From: Amycolatopsis anabasis
Lineage (GTDB): Bacteria; Actinomycetota; Actinomycetes; Mycobacteriales; Pseudonocardiaceae
DNA: 64,000 nt
Assembly: GCF_009765355.1 (NCBI RefSeq)
Contig: NZ_VTHK01000005.1
Coordinates: forward strand, 124,001 to 188,000
Reading direction: 5' to 3'
Both the position numbers and the translations under genes were made by a program. Shown here piece by piece: positions 1 to 8,767 of the stretch. The stretch's first letter is position 1, and every line of letters begins with the position of its first letter. The notes beneath the pieces were generated by a model, which did no database searches, was not told the DNA's origin, and was given only the letters and a program-made list of their open reading frames with translations.

Positions 1-430
1 GCGCCGGCCGCCCGGCTGCCGTGTGGTGCAACCGATCCGCCCACCAGCCGAGCGGCCCGCGGGCGGAGGAGGAGACCAGCCCGATCCGCTCCGGGTCGAT
101 GCTCCCGCGGGGCAGTCCGGCGTCGTCGCGGGCCTGCTGCACCGCGGACATCGCCACCAGAATGTCGCGGGTGTAGCGCGCGGCGAACTCGGCGGGGAGA
201 TCGGGCAGATACTCGGAATGATCGAAGGAGTCGATTTCGGCGGCCGTCTTCGCGGTTATCGCCGAGGTGTCGAACGAGGTGATGAAGTCCATTTCGGACC
301 GCCCATCCCGGAGATGTCTCCAGAAATCCTTCACGCCGTTCGTGCCCGCCAGGATGGCGCCGATGCCGGTGACGAGAACCCGTCTGGGCGGTGCCGTTTC
401 CGCATTGCTCTTCAACGCCAAACCAGTCAC
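1..430 (-). CDS. Beta-ketoacyl synthase (KAS I/II type), N-terminal part, cut by window edge
   Basis: About 143 residues are visible. After a short leader comes RRVLVTGIGAILAG, then FWRHLRDGRSEM, the usual beginning of a KAS I/II or type II PKS ketosynthase (VTGIG, FW..L..G.S). The catalytic Cys and the two His would lie beyond the window, so activity and subtype (FabF-like, KS-alpha or chain-length factor) cannot be judged. Known role of the family: decarboxylative condensation of an acyl thioester with malonyl-ACP. The start is uncertain: GTG at 430 is used here, and an in-frame GTG at 466 is also possible; neither has a clear ribosome site. A LuxR regulator gene lies directly upstream on the same strand, separated by a hairpin. 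A pathway-specific role is possible but not shown. Confidence 0.75.
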   Translation of the reverse strand, partial: MTGLALKSNAETAPPRRVLVTGIGAILAGTNGVKDFWRHLRDGRSEMDFITSFDTSAITAKTAAEIDSFDHSEYLPDLPAEFAARYTRDILVAMSAVQQARDDAGLPRGSIDPERIGLVSSSARGPLGWWADRLHHTAAGRPA

Positions 431-490
431 GTCTACGACGGTAATGAAATGAGCCGCGGCGAACACGAGTCATCCGGTACCGAATGAATC

Positions 491-523
491 GGGCCCGCCG
501 GTACCGCTAGTACCGGCGAGCCC
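491..523 (-). terminator. Hairpin downstream of the LuxR regulator
   Basis: Left arm 491-504 and right arm 510-523 pair over 14 bp with one mismatch around a 5-nt loop. It lies 30 nt after the regulator stop codon and before the ketosynthase start, so it probably ends the regulator transcript. No clear U-tract follows, as is usual in high-GC actinomycetes. Confidence 0.6.
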
Positions 524-552
524 GCGAGGATTCGGTTGCCATACCGTCGATT

Positions 553-1245
553 CTAATGCGCATCTACCCTCGGCCGATCCCAGTCCAGCCGGCCCGCCCG
601 GGGCGGAGGGACGAGGCCGACTCCCTTTTTCAGATCAAGCGACCGGAACAGCTCGCGGCGGCTGTTGAAGCCGAGCTTCTGCAGCACCCGGCTCACGTAG
701 TTCTTCACGGTCTGGTGGGCCAGGAAGAGTTCCTGGGCGATCTCCTCGTTCGACCACCGGCACAGCACGAGCGCCAGGATTTCCTCCTCGCGGCGGGTCA
801 TGCTGGTTCCCGCGGGGGAGGGCGGTCCGGCCACCGAGGAGCGGCCCGCGTCGCCCAGCAGCCAGGCCCGGTTCCCGGCCCGGGTCCGGCGCACCGCGTC
901 GACGAGCTGACCGCCGCTGGCGGACTTGTGCACGAAGCTGTCCGCCCCGGCGTTCAACGCGGACGCGACGGCTTCGGGGGAGGAATCCGCGGTGAACACG
1001 ATCACCGCGGTGCGGTCCAGATTCATCTTGGCGAACCGGCAGATCGCGGTCCCGGCCGAAGATCCGCAAATCGAAAGTTCGGTGATTACGATATTCGGGT
1101 TGAATTTCTCGCAGACGAGTAACGCCTCCTGTTCGGTCGCCGCTTCGGTCACCGCTCGAATGTCGTCACTCGTTTCGAGCAGTGCGCGAACCGCGTATCG
1201 GATGAGTGGCTGATCATCTACCACCAGCGTGGTGACGTGTTCCAT
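553..1245 (-). CDS. LuxR/NarL-family response regulator with Asp-to-Glu receiver
   Basis: The protein has 230 residues. Residues 1-125 form a receiver domain with the acidic pair D10/D11 (VVDDQ), the Thr of VFTAD and the conserved Lys of VHKSA. The phospho-acceptor position, in NIVITELSIC, is Glu56 (codon GAA at 1078-1080) instead of Asp. Residues about 155-215 are a LuxR helix-turn-helix (MTRREEEILALV, then HQTVKNYVSRVLQKLGF). Start chosen at ATG 1245, preceded by GAGGGG at proper spacing; upstream in-frame codons look non-coding. No histidine kinase is adjacent, so it is an orphan. Known for the family: Glu at this site often mimics phosphorylation, so phosphate-independent DNA binding is inferred. 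Confidence 0.85.
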   Translation of the reverse strand: MEHVTTLVVDDQPLIRYAVRALLETSDDIRAVTEAATEQEALLVCEKFNPNIVITELSICGSSAGTAICRFAKMNLDRTAVIVFTADSSPEAVASALNAGADSFVHKSASGGQLVDAVRRTRAGNRAWLLGDAGRSSVAGPPSPAGTSMTRREEEILALVLCRWSNEEIAQELFLAHQTVKNYVSRVLQKLGFNSRRELFRSLDLKKGVGLVPPPRAGRLDWDRPRVDAH

Positions 1246-1728
1246 GCATCCCCTCGGCCGGCCCAAGATCTCTCGGCGGAAAGATTTTGCCGAGCGACCG
1301 GGTCGAGATTTGACGGACTTGTGAGCGTAGGAAGCCCCCGCGCTTCCGATGGAGGAATATCGCACACCGAGATGTCGCCGATGACGTTGCCGCCCGGGAA
1401 AAGGCGGCACGGGGTGCGGAGCGCGGATACACCGGACCGCGAACAGCATTGGTCCGGCTGCGCAAACCGAGTGAACCAGAAGTGTCCCCGATGACGCAAC
1501 ACTGGTTACTCGGGAATACTCTTGCCCAGTGAACCGAAGCGTGGTGCTCGGCCGGTCCGGTGGCAGAACCTCACGGCGCGAATGGTTTCCGCGCTGGACA
1601 TCGGCGAGTCGCCCGCGGGCGGACCAGCCGAAGTACTCACGACCCCCTCGTGTTCGGCCGCCGCACTGCGCGCCCCGAAAGCGCGCGCGCTTTCGGGGCG
1701 ACCGGAGGAGGCGACCCAGCGGGAAGGC
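1246..1728. other. Intergenic region, 483 bp
   Basis: It holds the leftward promoter region of the LuxR regulator (no clear -35/-10 found) and, near its right end, the palindrome at 1671-1700. Open frames here are in non-coding codon contexts and continue as antisense to the kinase gene. I see no further gene. Confidence 0.5.
1671..1700. repeat. 30-bp perfect palindrome, likely terminator of the kinase operon
   Basis: The sequence reads CGCCCCGAAAGCGCG followed at once by its exact reverse complement. It begins 28 nt after the histidine-kinase stop codon (leftward transcription), which fits a terminator. A close relative (22 of 24 bases around the core) is at 8660-8683, and CGCCCCGAAAG recurs at 27101-27111, so it is one of a family of intergenic repeats. 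Confidence 0.65.
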
Positions 1729-2880
1729 CTAACCGGGGGGAAGGGTGATCGTGACGACCAGCCCGCCGCCCGCGCGCGGGCGGACCACGACCGAACCGCC
1801 GTGCGCGCGGGCGATCGACGCCACGATCGACAACCCGAGGCCCGCGCCCTGATCGGCGCCCACCCGTTCCCGCGGCAGGCGGACGAACGGTTCGAGCAGG
1901 CTCGGCACGGCATCGGCGGGAACCTCGGGGCCGGTGTTGCTCACCTCGAGCGCGGCCTCCCCGCCGACGCGCACCCAGACCGTCCCGCGATCGTTGTACT
2001 TGACCGCGTTGTCGATCAGGTTGTTCAGCAGCCGATCCAGGAGCACGGGTTCGCCGCGTACCGGGCACGGGCGCGCGCTGAACCGCAGCTCCACCCCCAT
2101 TCGGCGGGCCGACGTGCGATGCGCGGAGAGCACCCGCTCCGCCAGCTCGTCCAGCTGCACGTCTACTTTGGACTCCAGGCCGCGGTCGCTGCCGGCGAGC
2201 ACGAGCAGCCCGTCGATCAGCGCCTCGCTGCGCGAGTTCATCGCCAGCAGCCGCTCGCACACCGCACGCACCGCCTCCCCCGCGTTCGGCCGGGCCATCG
2301 CGACCTCGGCGATCGTGCGTTGCGTGGCCAGCGGGGTGCGCAACTCGTGCGAGGCGTTGGCCACGAACCGGCGCTGGCTGTCGAAGGAATCCGCGAGCCG
2401 GTCCAGCATCTCGTCGAAGGTGTCCGCGAGTTCGGTGAGCTCGTCGCGCGGGCCCTGCATCCGGATCCGCTGATCGAGGTTGTCCGCGCTCAGCCGGCGT
2501 GCGGTCGCGGCCACCCGGTGCACCGGACGGAGCATCCGGTTGGCGGCGATCCGGCCCAGTACCAACGCGATCGCGGCGGTGATGAGCAAGGTCACGCCCG
2601 ATTGGAGCAGCAGCGTGTTGAGCACGTTCGACCGGTACTCGGCGATGTTCAGCTGCTGCACCTGGGCCTGCGGCGCCGAATCCGACGGCGCGTCGGGCGT
2701 GTCGGAGATCTCCTGGTGCGCTCCGACGGTGACCGAAGTCGTCGTGGGCGAGTTCTCCGCGCCCGCCGGCGGAAGCGCCGCGCGGACGAGCAGGTAGTTG
2801 ACGGCGAGCAACAGCGCGCCGCTGAGCAACAGCAATGCGCCGAACAGCAGTGCGAGCCTGGTCTTGAGGGCGAACCTGCG
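1729..2880 (-). CDS. Two-component sensor histidine kinase
   Basis: About 384 residues. Counting from the codon at 2880: membrane segment 7-32, extracytoplasmic loop to about 85, second membrane segment 86-110, HAMP 111-165, HisKA with H178 in SHELRTPL, then N-box LLNNLIDNAVKYND and G-box GAGLGLSIV. It should phosphorylate the OmpR-type regulator encoded directly upstream (stop codon at 2895-2897). The N-terminus is odd: between that stop and the first membrane segment there is no in-frame ATG, GTG or TTG. The first candidates are CTG at 2850 and TTG at 2835, both inside the membrane helix. A non-standard start, or a sequence error near 2880-2900, is likely; the given start is a boundary of coding character only. 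Confidence 0.85.
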   Translation of the reverse strand, partial: RRFALKTRLALLFGALLLLSGALLLAVNYLLVRAALPPAGAENSPTTTSVTVGAHQEISDTPDAPSDSAPQAQVQQLNIAEYRSNVLNTLLLQSGVTLLITAAIALVLGRIAANRMLRPVHRVAATARRLSADNLDQRIRMQGPRDELTELADTFDEMLDRLADSFDSQRRFVANASHELRTPLATQRTIAEVAMARPNAGEAVRAVCERLLAMNSRSEALIDGLLVLAGSDRGLESKVDVQLDELAERVLSAHRTSARRMGVELRFSARPCPVRGEPVLLDRLLNNLIDNAVKYNDRGTVWVRVGGEAALEVSNTGPEVPADAVPSLLEPFVRLPRERVGADQGAGLGLSIVASIARAHGGSVVVRPRAGGGLVVTITLPPG

Positions 2881-2894
2881 CTGGGCCGGACGGG

Positions 2895-3554
2895 CTACTT
2901 GCCCAGCTGGTACCCGACGCCCAGCACCGTGTGGATCACCGGAGGCTGGCCCAGTTTCCGGCGCAGTGTCATGATCGTGACCCGCACCGAATTGGTGAAG
3001 GGATCGATGTGCTCGTCCCATGCCTGCTCCAGTAGCTGTTCCGCGCTGACCACGGCGCCCTCGGCCCGCATCAACACCTCGAGCACGGCGAATTCCTTGC
3101 GGGACAAGGAAATATACCGGTCGCCGCGTAACACCTGATGCCGTGCGATGTTCAGTTCGATGTCCTCGTGGCGCAGCACCGGGGGCAGCGCGGGCCGTGC
3201 GCGCCGGCCCAGTGCCTGGACGCGCGCGATGAGTTCGGCCCAGGCGAACGGTTTGACCAGGTAGTCGTCGGCGCCGATGCCGAGGCCGTAGACCCGGTCG
3301 GCGACCTCGCGCGCCGCGGTCAGCATGATCACCCGGGTTTCCCCGCCCGAGGCGACGATCGAGCGGCACACGTCGTCCCCGTGCACACCGGGCAGATCCC
3401 GGTCCAGGATCACCACGTCGTACCGGTTGACCGCCAGCCGTTCCTGCGCCGCGGCGCCGTCGAGACACATGTCGACCGCCATCGAATGTTCGCGCAGACC
3501 GTCGACGATGGCCTCGGCGAGGAAAGCTTCGTCCTCGACAACCAGAACTCGCAC
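2895..3554 (-). CDS. OmpR/PhoB-family response regulator
   Basis: The protein has 219 residues. The receiver domain shows E7/D8, phospho-acceptor D51 (VVILDRDLPG), Thr in LTAAR and K101 (LVKPF). A winged-helix DNA-binding domain follows (LSRKEFAVLEVLM, NSVRVTIMTLRRKLG, GVGYQLG at the end). Start is GTG at 3554, where family homology begins; its ribosome site is weak. It is transcribed together with the downstream kinase and divergently from the lipoprotein-transporter operon at 3681. The inverted repeat at 3586-3611 in the shared promoter region is a good candidate for its binding site, so it probably controls the transporter operon. Confidence 0.92.
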   Translation of the reverse strand: MRVLVVEDEAFLAEAIVDGLREHSMAVDMCLDGAAAQERLAVNRYDVVILDRDLPGVHGDDVCRSIVASGGETRVIMLTAAREVADRVYGLGIGADDYLVKPFAWAELIARVQALGRRARPALPPVLRHEDIELNIARHQVLRGDRYISLSRKEFAVLEVLMRAEGAVVSAEQLLEQAWDEHIDPFTNSVRVTIMTLRRKLGQPPVIHTVLGVGYQLGK

Positions 3555-3585
3555 CCGTTCAGTGTGCCCCGGCACGCCATAAATC

Positions 3586-3611
3586 GGCCGTAAGCAATCA
3601 CACTTACGGCC
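3586..3611. promoter_or_regulatory. Inverted repeat between two-component system and transporter operon
   Basis: GGCCGTAAG at 3586-3594 and its exact complement CTTACGGCC at 3603-3611 are separated by 8 nt. It sits in the 126-bp region between the divergent regulator (3554) and lipoprotein (3681) starts. Position and symmetry suggest an operator for the adjacent OmpR-type regulator; this is inference. Confidence 0.5.
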
Positions 3612-3680
3612 CACAGATTCGTGAACCCGTACAACGGCAAGGGAAAACCACAGCGGGGACTCGCGAAACGGAGGCGAAAG

Positions 3681-4202
3681 ATGGTGGTGCGCGCGTGCGG
3701 AATCGTGGTATTGGCCGCTTCGGTGTTCCTCGCCACGGCCTGTGCGGTGAGCGAGCCGAAATCCGAGGTCGCTTCCCTGGAGCAGACGGCGCCCGACCGG
3801 CCGAATGGCGCGGACGAGTTCGGCGAATGCATGAAGGCCAACGGGGTCGATCTCGATTCGGCGAAGGTCGAGGATTCCGCCAAGGGGAGTAACAACGGGG
3901 AAACCAAACAACAGGGCGGGCCGCCCGGAGGCGATTCCGGGAAGCGGGCCGAAGCCCTCGGCCGGTGCAAGCACCTGCTGCCCGACGGTGGCGCGCCCCA
4001 GCCGTTGAACGCCGACGATCTCGAACGGGCTCGCGCGCTGGCCAAGTGCATGCGGGCCAACGGGATCGCCTACCCGGATCCGGATCCGAACGCGCCCGGG
4101 TACGGCGCCGGGGTCACCAAGCTCCCGGACGGCGTGGACGCCAAGGACCCGGTGGTGCGGGAGAAACTGGACCACTGCGCGAAGGAAACCGGCGGCCGAT
4201 GA
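3681..4202 (+). CDS. Lipoprotein with two CM(K/R)ANG motifs
   Basis: The protein has 173 residues, with a signal peptide and lipobox LATAC giving lipidated Cys21. The mature part is hydrophilic and carries two related elements, FGECMKANGVDLD and AKCMRANGIAYPDPDPN, plus two further Cys (GRCKHL, DHCAK). Proteins with Cys-Met-Arg-x-Asn-Gly and Pro-Asp-Pro runs are often found beside MacAB-like transporters in actinomycetes; their role is unknown. Start ATG 3681 is set by GGAGGCGAAAG just upstream; an ATG at 3621 lacks such a site. Its stop overlaps the adaptor start (ATGA), so the two are translationally coupled. It may be a ligand-binding or sensor partner of the exporter. Confidence 0.85.
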   Translation: MVVRACGIVVLAASVFLATACAVSEPKSEVASLEQTAPDRPNGADEFGECMKANGVDLDSAKVEDSAKGSNNGETKQQGGPPGGDSGKRAEALGRCKHLLPDGGAPQPLNADDLERARALAKCMRANGIAYPDPDPNAPGYGAGVTKLPDGVDAKDPVVREKLDHCAKETGGR

Positions 4203-5272
4203 CCACGTCACGAGGACCCGGGCTGGTCCGGCGGCGCCGCGGCCGGCGGCTGCTCGCGGCCGCCGTGGTGCTCGCGGTCCTCGGCACCGCGGGCGTGCTG
4301 GTGGTCGCCCGGCTCGCCGCGACCGGCGAGGTCGCCGCGGAACAGGCCGCCGCGCCGCCGGTCACCACACCGGTGCGCAGGCTCGACCTGGTGGACCGGA
4401 TCCAGGTCACCGGTGAACTGGGGCACGGCCCGGCGAGCCCGATCTCCGGGCACAAACCGGGGACGGTGACCTGGCTGCCGGGGCCGGGCGCGGTGATCGG
4501 CCGCGGCGAACCGCTCTACGCCGTCGACGCGGTCGGCGTGCGGGTGCTGTTCGGCGCCACGCCGATGTACCGCGAACTCGGTCCGGGCGTGCCACCGGGA
4601 CCGGACGTGCATCTGGTGCAGGAGAACCTGATCGCGCTCGGCTACCGCGAAATCGGCCGGGCGGACGGGATCTTCGGGGACGCCACGGCCCGCGCGCTGA
4701 AGCGGTGGCAGCGGGCGATCGGGGTGGAACCGACCGGGAAACTCGCGCTGGGCGACGTGGTGGTGGCGCCCGGACCGGTACGGGTCGACCGGGTCACCGC
4801 CCGCCTCGGCGCGCCCGCGGAAGGAGAACTGGTCACCGCGGGCGGGATCGAACGGCTGGTGACCGCCGAGCTCGAGGAATCCCAGCAGGCGTACGCGAAG
4901 CCCGGTGCGCGCGCGGAGATCGGGTTGCCGGACGGTCGCGCGACGACCGGCACGGTCCAGTCCGTCGCGCCCAAGGCCGCCGAAGGGAAATCGGGGGACG
5001 GCGGCAAACTCGTGGCGTCGCTGGCGCTGGCCGATCCGGCGGCCGCGCCGGAGACCGGGCGGGTCACCGTGGCGTTCGACGGCGAGCGGCGGGCGGGGGT
5101 GCTCGCGGTGCCGGTGCAGGCGTTGCTGGCGCTGGCCGGTGGCGGTTACGCGCTCGAGGTCGCGGACACCCGGCGCCTGATCGCGGTCGAACCGGGGCTG
5201 TTCGCCGCCGGGCTGGTCGAGGTGTCCGGCCAAGGGCTCGCCGAAGGTCTGCGGGTGGTGACGGCCGCATGA
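4199..5272 (+). CDS. Membrane-fusion (adaptor) protein with peptidoglycan-binding domain
   Basis: The protein has 357 residues. One N-terminal membrane anchor (residues 18-40) is followed by an extracytoplasmic region that resembles HlyD/MacA-type adaptors. A peptidoglycan-binding_1 repeat ([20 protein letters not shown], then [11 protein letters not shown]) lies around 140-175, and beta-rich adaptor segments follow. It overlaps the lipoprotein gene by 4 nt upstream and the ATPase gene by 4 nt downstream. In actinomycete operons of this build the adaptor links the ABC permease to the cell wall. The substrate is unknown; drug, peptide or lipid export are all possible. Confidence 0.85.
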   Translation: MTTSRGPGLVRRRRGRRLLAAAVVLAVLGTAGVLVVARLAATGEVAAEQAAAPPVTTPVRRLDLVDRIQVTGELGHGPASPISGHKPGTVTWLPGPGAVIGRGEPLYAVDAVGVRVLFGATPMYRELGPGVPPGPDVHLVQENLIALGYREIGRADGIFGDATARALKRWQRAIGVEPTGKLALGDVVVAPGPVRVDRVTARLGAPAEGELVTAGGIERLVTAELEESQQAYAKPGARAEIGLPDGRATTGTVQSVAPKAAEGKSGDGGKLVASLALADPAAAPETGRVTVAFDGERRAGVLAVPVQALLALAGGGYALEVADTRRLIAVEPGLFAAGLVEVSGQGLAEGLRVVTAA

Positions 5273-5937
5273 CTCCGGTGCTCGAGCTCGACGCGGTGTC
5301 CAAGACCTATCCCGGCGGGGTGATCGCGTTGCGCGGGGTGTCGCTGCGGGTGCGGGCCGGGGAGTTCCTCGCGGTCGTCGGCCCGTCCGGCTCCGGCAAG
5401 TCGACCCTGCTGCAGTTGATGGGCACGCTGGACCGGCCGACCTCCGGGCGCGTGCTGGTCAACGGCCACGACGCCGGCCGGTTGGCCGATCGGCGGCTGT
5501 CCGCGCTGCGGGCGCACTGGATCGGGTTCGTGTTCCAGCGGTTCCACCTCGCCGAGGGACTGACCGCGCGGGAGAACGTGCTGGCGGCCCAGGTGTACCG
5601 GGGTGGCCCGGTGCGCGAGCGCCGCGCGGCGGCGGACCGGGTGCTCGCGCGGGTCGGCCTCGCGCACCGGGCCGAGCACCTGCCGGGTGAGCTTTCCGGC
5701 GGCGAACGGCAGCGCGTGGCGATCGCCCGCGCGGTGGTGAACCGGCCGGTTCTCGTGCTCGCCGACGAACCGACCGGCAACCTGGATTCCGCCGCCGGGG
5801 CGGAGGTGCTCGGGCTGCTCGCCGAACTCGGCGCGGCGGGGACCACGGTCGTGCTGATCACGCACGACGGCACCATCGCGGGCGCGTTGCCCCGGCGGAT
5901 CGAACTGCTGGACGGCCGGATCCGGGAGGGCATGTGA
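5269..5937 (+). CDS. ABC transporter ATP-binding protein (MacB/LolD type)
   Basis: The protein has 222 residues, the usual length for a stand-alone ATPase. Walker A is GPSGSGKST, the Q-loop is in FVFQRF, the signature is LSGGERQR, Walker B is [12 protein letters not shown] and the switch His is in LITHD. The sequence TGNLDS is typical of the MacB/LolD/FtsE group. Start ATG 5269 overlaps the adaptor stop (ATGA), and the end overlaps the permease start. It powers the permease encoded next. Confidence 0.95.
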   Translation: MTPVLELDAVSKTYPGGVIALRGVSLRVRAGEFLAVVGPSGSGKSTLLQLMGTLDRPTSGRVLVNGHDAGRLADRRLSALRAHWIGFVFQRFHLAEGLTARENVLAAQVYRGGPVRERRAAADRVLARVGLAHRAEHLPGELSGGERQRVAIARAVVNRPVLVLADEPTGNLDSAAGAEVLGLLAELGAAGTTVVLITHDGTIAGALPRRIELLDGRIREGM

Positions 5938-7145
5938 GTCGCGGGGAGTTGCCCGAACCCACCCGCCTGGCGCCGCGGGATCTGCTGCGCCTGGGCCTGC
6001 ACGGCGTGCGCACCCGGCCGATGCGCACCGCGCTCGCGGCACTGGGCATCGCGATCGGCATCGGCGCGCTGGTCGCCGTGGTCGGCGTCCCCGCGTCGAG
6101 CCAGGCCGCCCTGCGCGCGCAGCTCGCCGCGCTGGGCCCGGATCTGCTCACCGTCGCACCGGGCAACGATCTGCTCAGCGGTCGGCAGGCCGAACTGCCC
6201 GCCGAAGCGGTGTCGATGATCGGGCGGATCGGACCGGTGCGCGCGGTCACCGCGACCGGCGCGACGACGGCCACGGTCCGCCGCACCGACCGGATCCCGG
6301 CGGGGGAGTCCGGCGGGATCCGGGTCGCGGCGGCCCGGCTGGACCTGCCCGAGGTGCTGCGCGCGCGGCTGCGCGCCGGGACGTTCCTCACCGGCGCGAC
6401 CGAGAACTACCCGGTGACCGTGCTCGGGGCGCGGGCCGCCGCGATTCTCGGGATCGAGCTGGTGCCCGGGCGGGAAGCGCCGGCGGTCTGGATCGCCGAC
6501 CGCTGGTTCAGTGTCGCCGGGGTGCTCGCCCCGCTGCCGCTCGCCTCGGAGGTCGACTACTCGGCCCTGGTCGGCTGGCCTGCCGCGCAACGCTTGCTCG
6601 GCTTCGACGGCCGCCCGGGCCTGGTCTACGTCCGCGCCGAGGAGCGATCCGTGGCGGCGGTCCGCTCGGTGCTCGGCCGGACGGCGAATCCGCGGCGGCC
6701 CGGCGAGGTGCTGGTGAGCCGCCCGTCCGAGGCGCTGGCCGCGCAGCAGCTCACCGAACGCGCTTTCGCCACGCTGTTCCTCGGGCTCGGCGCGATCGCG
6801 TTGCTGGTGGGCGGGATCGGCGTGGCGAACACGATGGTCATCTCGGTGCTCGAGCGGCGAGGCGAGATCGGGCTGCGCCGGGCGCTGGGCGCGAGCAGGC
6901 GGCAGATCCGGGGCCAGTTCCTGGCCGAATCGGTGGTGCTGGCCGGGCTCGGCGGTGGCGCCGGGCTGCTGCTGGGCACCGCGGTGACCGCGGGGTACGC
7001 GCTGGCGCAGGGCTGGCCCGCGGTGTTGCCGTGGTCCGCGCTGCTCGGCGGTGCGGGCGCGGCGGTCGGCGTCGGCGTGCTCGCCGGGGTCTATCCGGCG
7101 ATGCGCGCCGCCCGGATGACCCCGGCGGCGGCGCTGGCGGGATGA
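5934..7145 (+). CDS. ABC transporter permease, FtsX/MacB family
   Basis: The protein has 403 residues. A membrane segment near residues 37-57 is followed by a large extracytoplasmic MacB_PCD-like domain. Three membrane helices in the C-terminal third then form an FtsX domain, with the family motif [18 protein letters not shown]. Starts with GTG at 5934, overlapping the ATPase stop by 4 nt (GTGA). It closes the four-gene lipoprotein-adaptor-ATPase-permease operon. MacB-type permeases work by mechanotransmission rather than classic transport; the substrate is unknown. Confidence 0.93.
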   Translation: MSRGELPEPTRLAPRDLLRLGLHGVRTRPMRTALAALGIAIGIGALVAVVGVPASSQAALRAQLAALGPDLLTVAPGNDLLSGRQAELPAEAVSMIGRIGPVRAVTATGATTATVRRTDRIPAGESGGIRVAAARLDLPEVLRARLRAGTFLTGATENYPVTVLGARAAAILGIELVPGREAPAVWIADRWFSVAGVLAPLPLASEVDYSALVGWPAAQRLLGFDGRPGLVYVRAEERSVAAVRSVLGRTANPRRPGEVLVSRPSEALAAQQLTERAFATLFLGLGAIALLVGGIGVANTMVISVLERRGEIGLRRALGASRRQIRGQFLAESVVLAGLGGGAGLLLGTAVTAGYALAQGWPAVLPWSALLGGAGAAVGVGVLAGVYPAMRAARMTPAAALAG

Positions 7146-7154
7146 AGATAAGGG

Positions 7155-7190
7155 GCCGCCCCCGAGTGCGTGCGGGCACTCGGGGGCGGC
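7155..7190. terminator. Bidirectional hairpin terminator
   Basis: Perfect 15-bp stem (7155-7169 with 7176-7190) and a 6-nt loop, between the permease stop and the convergent secreted-protein stop at 7207. Confidence 0.85.
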
Positions 7191-7206
7191 TCGTCCTCCT
7201 CAGCGG

Positions 7207-7545
7207 TCAGAGGGACTGGATGCCGGAGGCGACCCGGTAGTACGGGGCCGGGCAGGCCTGCCGGATGTCCCAGGAGCCGCGGCCCAGCCACGGGGTGAAG
7301 TACGTGACACCGTTGCTGCATCTCAGGTACGAGCGGATGTAGGGCTGGTACACGTCACAGGTCCGGGTGATGCCGCTGTAGAAGAAATAGGTGTTGCACG
7401 ACCAGGTCGCCGAGACCTGGGGCGTCTCTTCGGCGGGCGCGGCCGCCGCGGCGGGCTGCGCGAGGGCGGCGGTGCCACCGAAAAGCGCGAGTGCGGCCAC
7501 CGTCACTTTGAGCGAATTGCGAATGGACTTCGTTGCCTTGGCCAT
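7207..7545 (-). CDS. Small secreted protein with four cysteines
   Basis: The protein has 112 residues. A Sec signal peptide covers about residues 1-35 (basic start, hydrophobic VTVAALALFGGTAALA, then AQPAAAAA). The mature part has four Cys (WSCNTYF, RTCDVYQ, LRCSNG, QACPAPY), enough for two disulfides, and many aromatic residues. Start ATG 7545 is preceded by GGAAGGA. No family is recognised. It is a single-gene unit, convergent with the transporter operon. A secreted cell-wall or defence peptide is possible, but nothing in the sequence settles the role. Confidence 0.8.
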   Translation of the reverse strand: MAKATKSIRNSLKVTVAALALFGGTAALAQPAAAAAPAEETPQVSATWSCNTYFFYSGITRTCDVYQPYIRSYLRCSNGVTYFTPWLGRGSWDIRQACPAPYYRVASGIQSL

Positions 7546-7908
7546 GCTGATTCCTTCCGGATCGGCGGTTTGGCGGGACGGAGAAATAATGGACCCGCCG
7601 ACGTGATTTCGCTGAGCAGTGGAACGGGTTACTTCCAGCGACAATGGCAATCTTCTCGGCGAAATTTACGTGTCCGAGATATCGAATTCCGGCGGGAAAT
7701 CGTGACATCTGGAGACAGGTTCTTCCAGCTGCGCACCTCGCGCGTGAAATTCGAGGCGCGCGCGTTCGCAGGCCGTGTGCTGGTCCGATCGGGCGCAGAA
7801 TAATGTTCTTATTGATCCGTTTGGGTGGGACTTATCCTGAGTTTATCCGGCCGATGACAGACTTCGGACGGTGAGACTCGGGGGCTGGCGAGTCGAAGGG
7901 GATTCCTG
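7546..7908. other. Divergent intergenic region, 363 bp
   Basis: The region is more AT-rich than its surroundings and lies between the secreted protein and the MerR gene, so it must hold both promoters. A tandem TTATCC pair near 7830-7850 stands out upstream of the MerR gene. I see no gene or RNA element. Confidence 0.4.
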
Positions 7909-8544
7909 GTGAACAGGGCTGTTGCTGATTTGCGTCGTCCGGCTGCCGGACTCATGACGATCGAGCGGTTCGCCGCCGAAATCGGCTTCACCACACGGAC
8001 GATCCGTTCCTACCACGCACGTGGTCTGCTGCCACCGCCGATCCGGATCGGCCGGGCACCGTGCTATGTGGACCGTCATCTGGCGCGGATGCGCCAGGTC
8101 ATCCGGTTGCAGCGGCGGGGCCTGCCGCTGGAGGCGGTGCGCGCGCTGCTCGAACCGGATCTGGTGCTCGGCGAGCACCTGCCGATCGACCGCGCGATCA
8201 ACGGCGTGGCCAGGGCGAATCCGGCGTTGATGAGCGCGCTGGTGGAGGCCGGGGTGCTGGTCCGGCGGCCCGGTGGCGACCTCCGGGCGCGCGGCGTGCG
8301 CGCGGTGCTCGCCGCCCGGGCCGCCGCCGGGCGCGGCGCCTCGGCGCCACAGGGGCTGGGCCTGCTCGCCGAGGCGATCGGCCGGGTGGTGCCGCACGCC
8401 GCCGAGGCGCTGGAGGCCGTGCGGGCCGTCGTCGGCGAGCACGGGGGCGAGGCGAGCGAGGACGACGTGACCGAACTCGCGATCGAGGTGCTCCGAGTCG
8501 GCTTGCTGCGGGCGGCCCGCGAAAACCGGGTCAACGGTGCTTGA
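7909..8544 (+). CDS. MerR-family transcriptional regulator
   Basis: The protein has 211 residues. The N-terminal helix-turn-helix reads MTIERFAAEIGFTTRTIRSY followed by HARGLLPPP, the usual MerR opening, and ends with LQRRGLPLEAVRALL. The C-terminal half is helical and Ala/Leu-rich and may bind an effector; no Cys cluster for metals is present. Start GTG 7909 has AAGGGG 8 nt upstream; ATG 7954 would also give a complete HTH. It could control the small secreted protein or the island to its right; the sequence does not show which. Confidence 0.85.
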   Translation: MNRAVADLRRPAAGLMTIERFAAEIGFTTRTIRSYHARGLLPPPIRIGRAPCYVDRHLARMRQVIRLQRRGLPLEAVRALLEPDLVLGEHLPIDRAINGVARANPALMSALVEAGVLVRRPGGDLRARGVRAVLAARAAAGRGASAPQGLGLLAEAIGRVVPHAAEALEAVRAVVGEHGGEASEDDVTELAIEVLRVGLLRAARENRVNGA

Positions 8545-8659
8545 TCGAAGACGCGCGGACACGATCGCGTCGTGAGTGTTCAGGCCGGTTAGTCATCGCT
8601 CCCGCGGAGGGGGCGCGCGTTGCGGGGTGAAATTCAGGTGGTCGCCTCGCTCGGTCGCG

Positions 8660-8683
8660 TCGAAAGCGCGCGCACTTTCGGGG
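8660..8683. repeat. Imperfect palindrome related to the 1671-1700 repeat
   Basis: The segment TCGAAAGCGCGCGCACTTTCGGGG differs from the matching part of 1671-1700 at two positions. It lies about 85 nt beyond the crotonase stop codon, on the leftward exit of that operon, so it may act as its terminator. The rest of 8545-8767 shows nothing else. Confidence 0.5.
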
Positions 8684-8767
8684 CCGCATCGCGGCGGTAC
8701 TTCCCCGCCACGGCGGGTTCCGTGCACACGGAAGGGCACGACCTCGTTCGGCTCCGGCATGGGGTTG

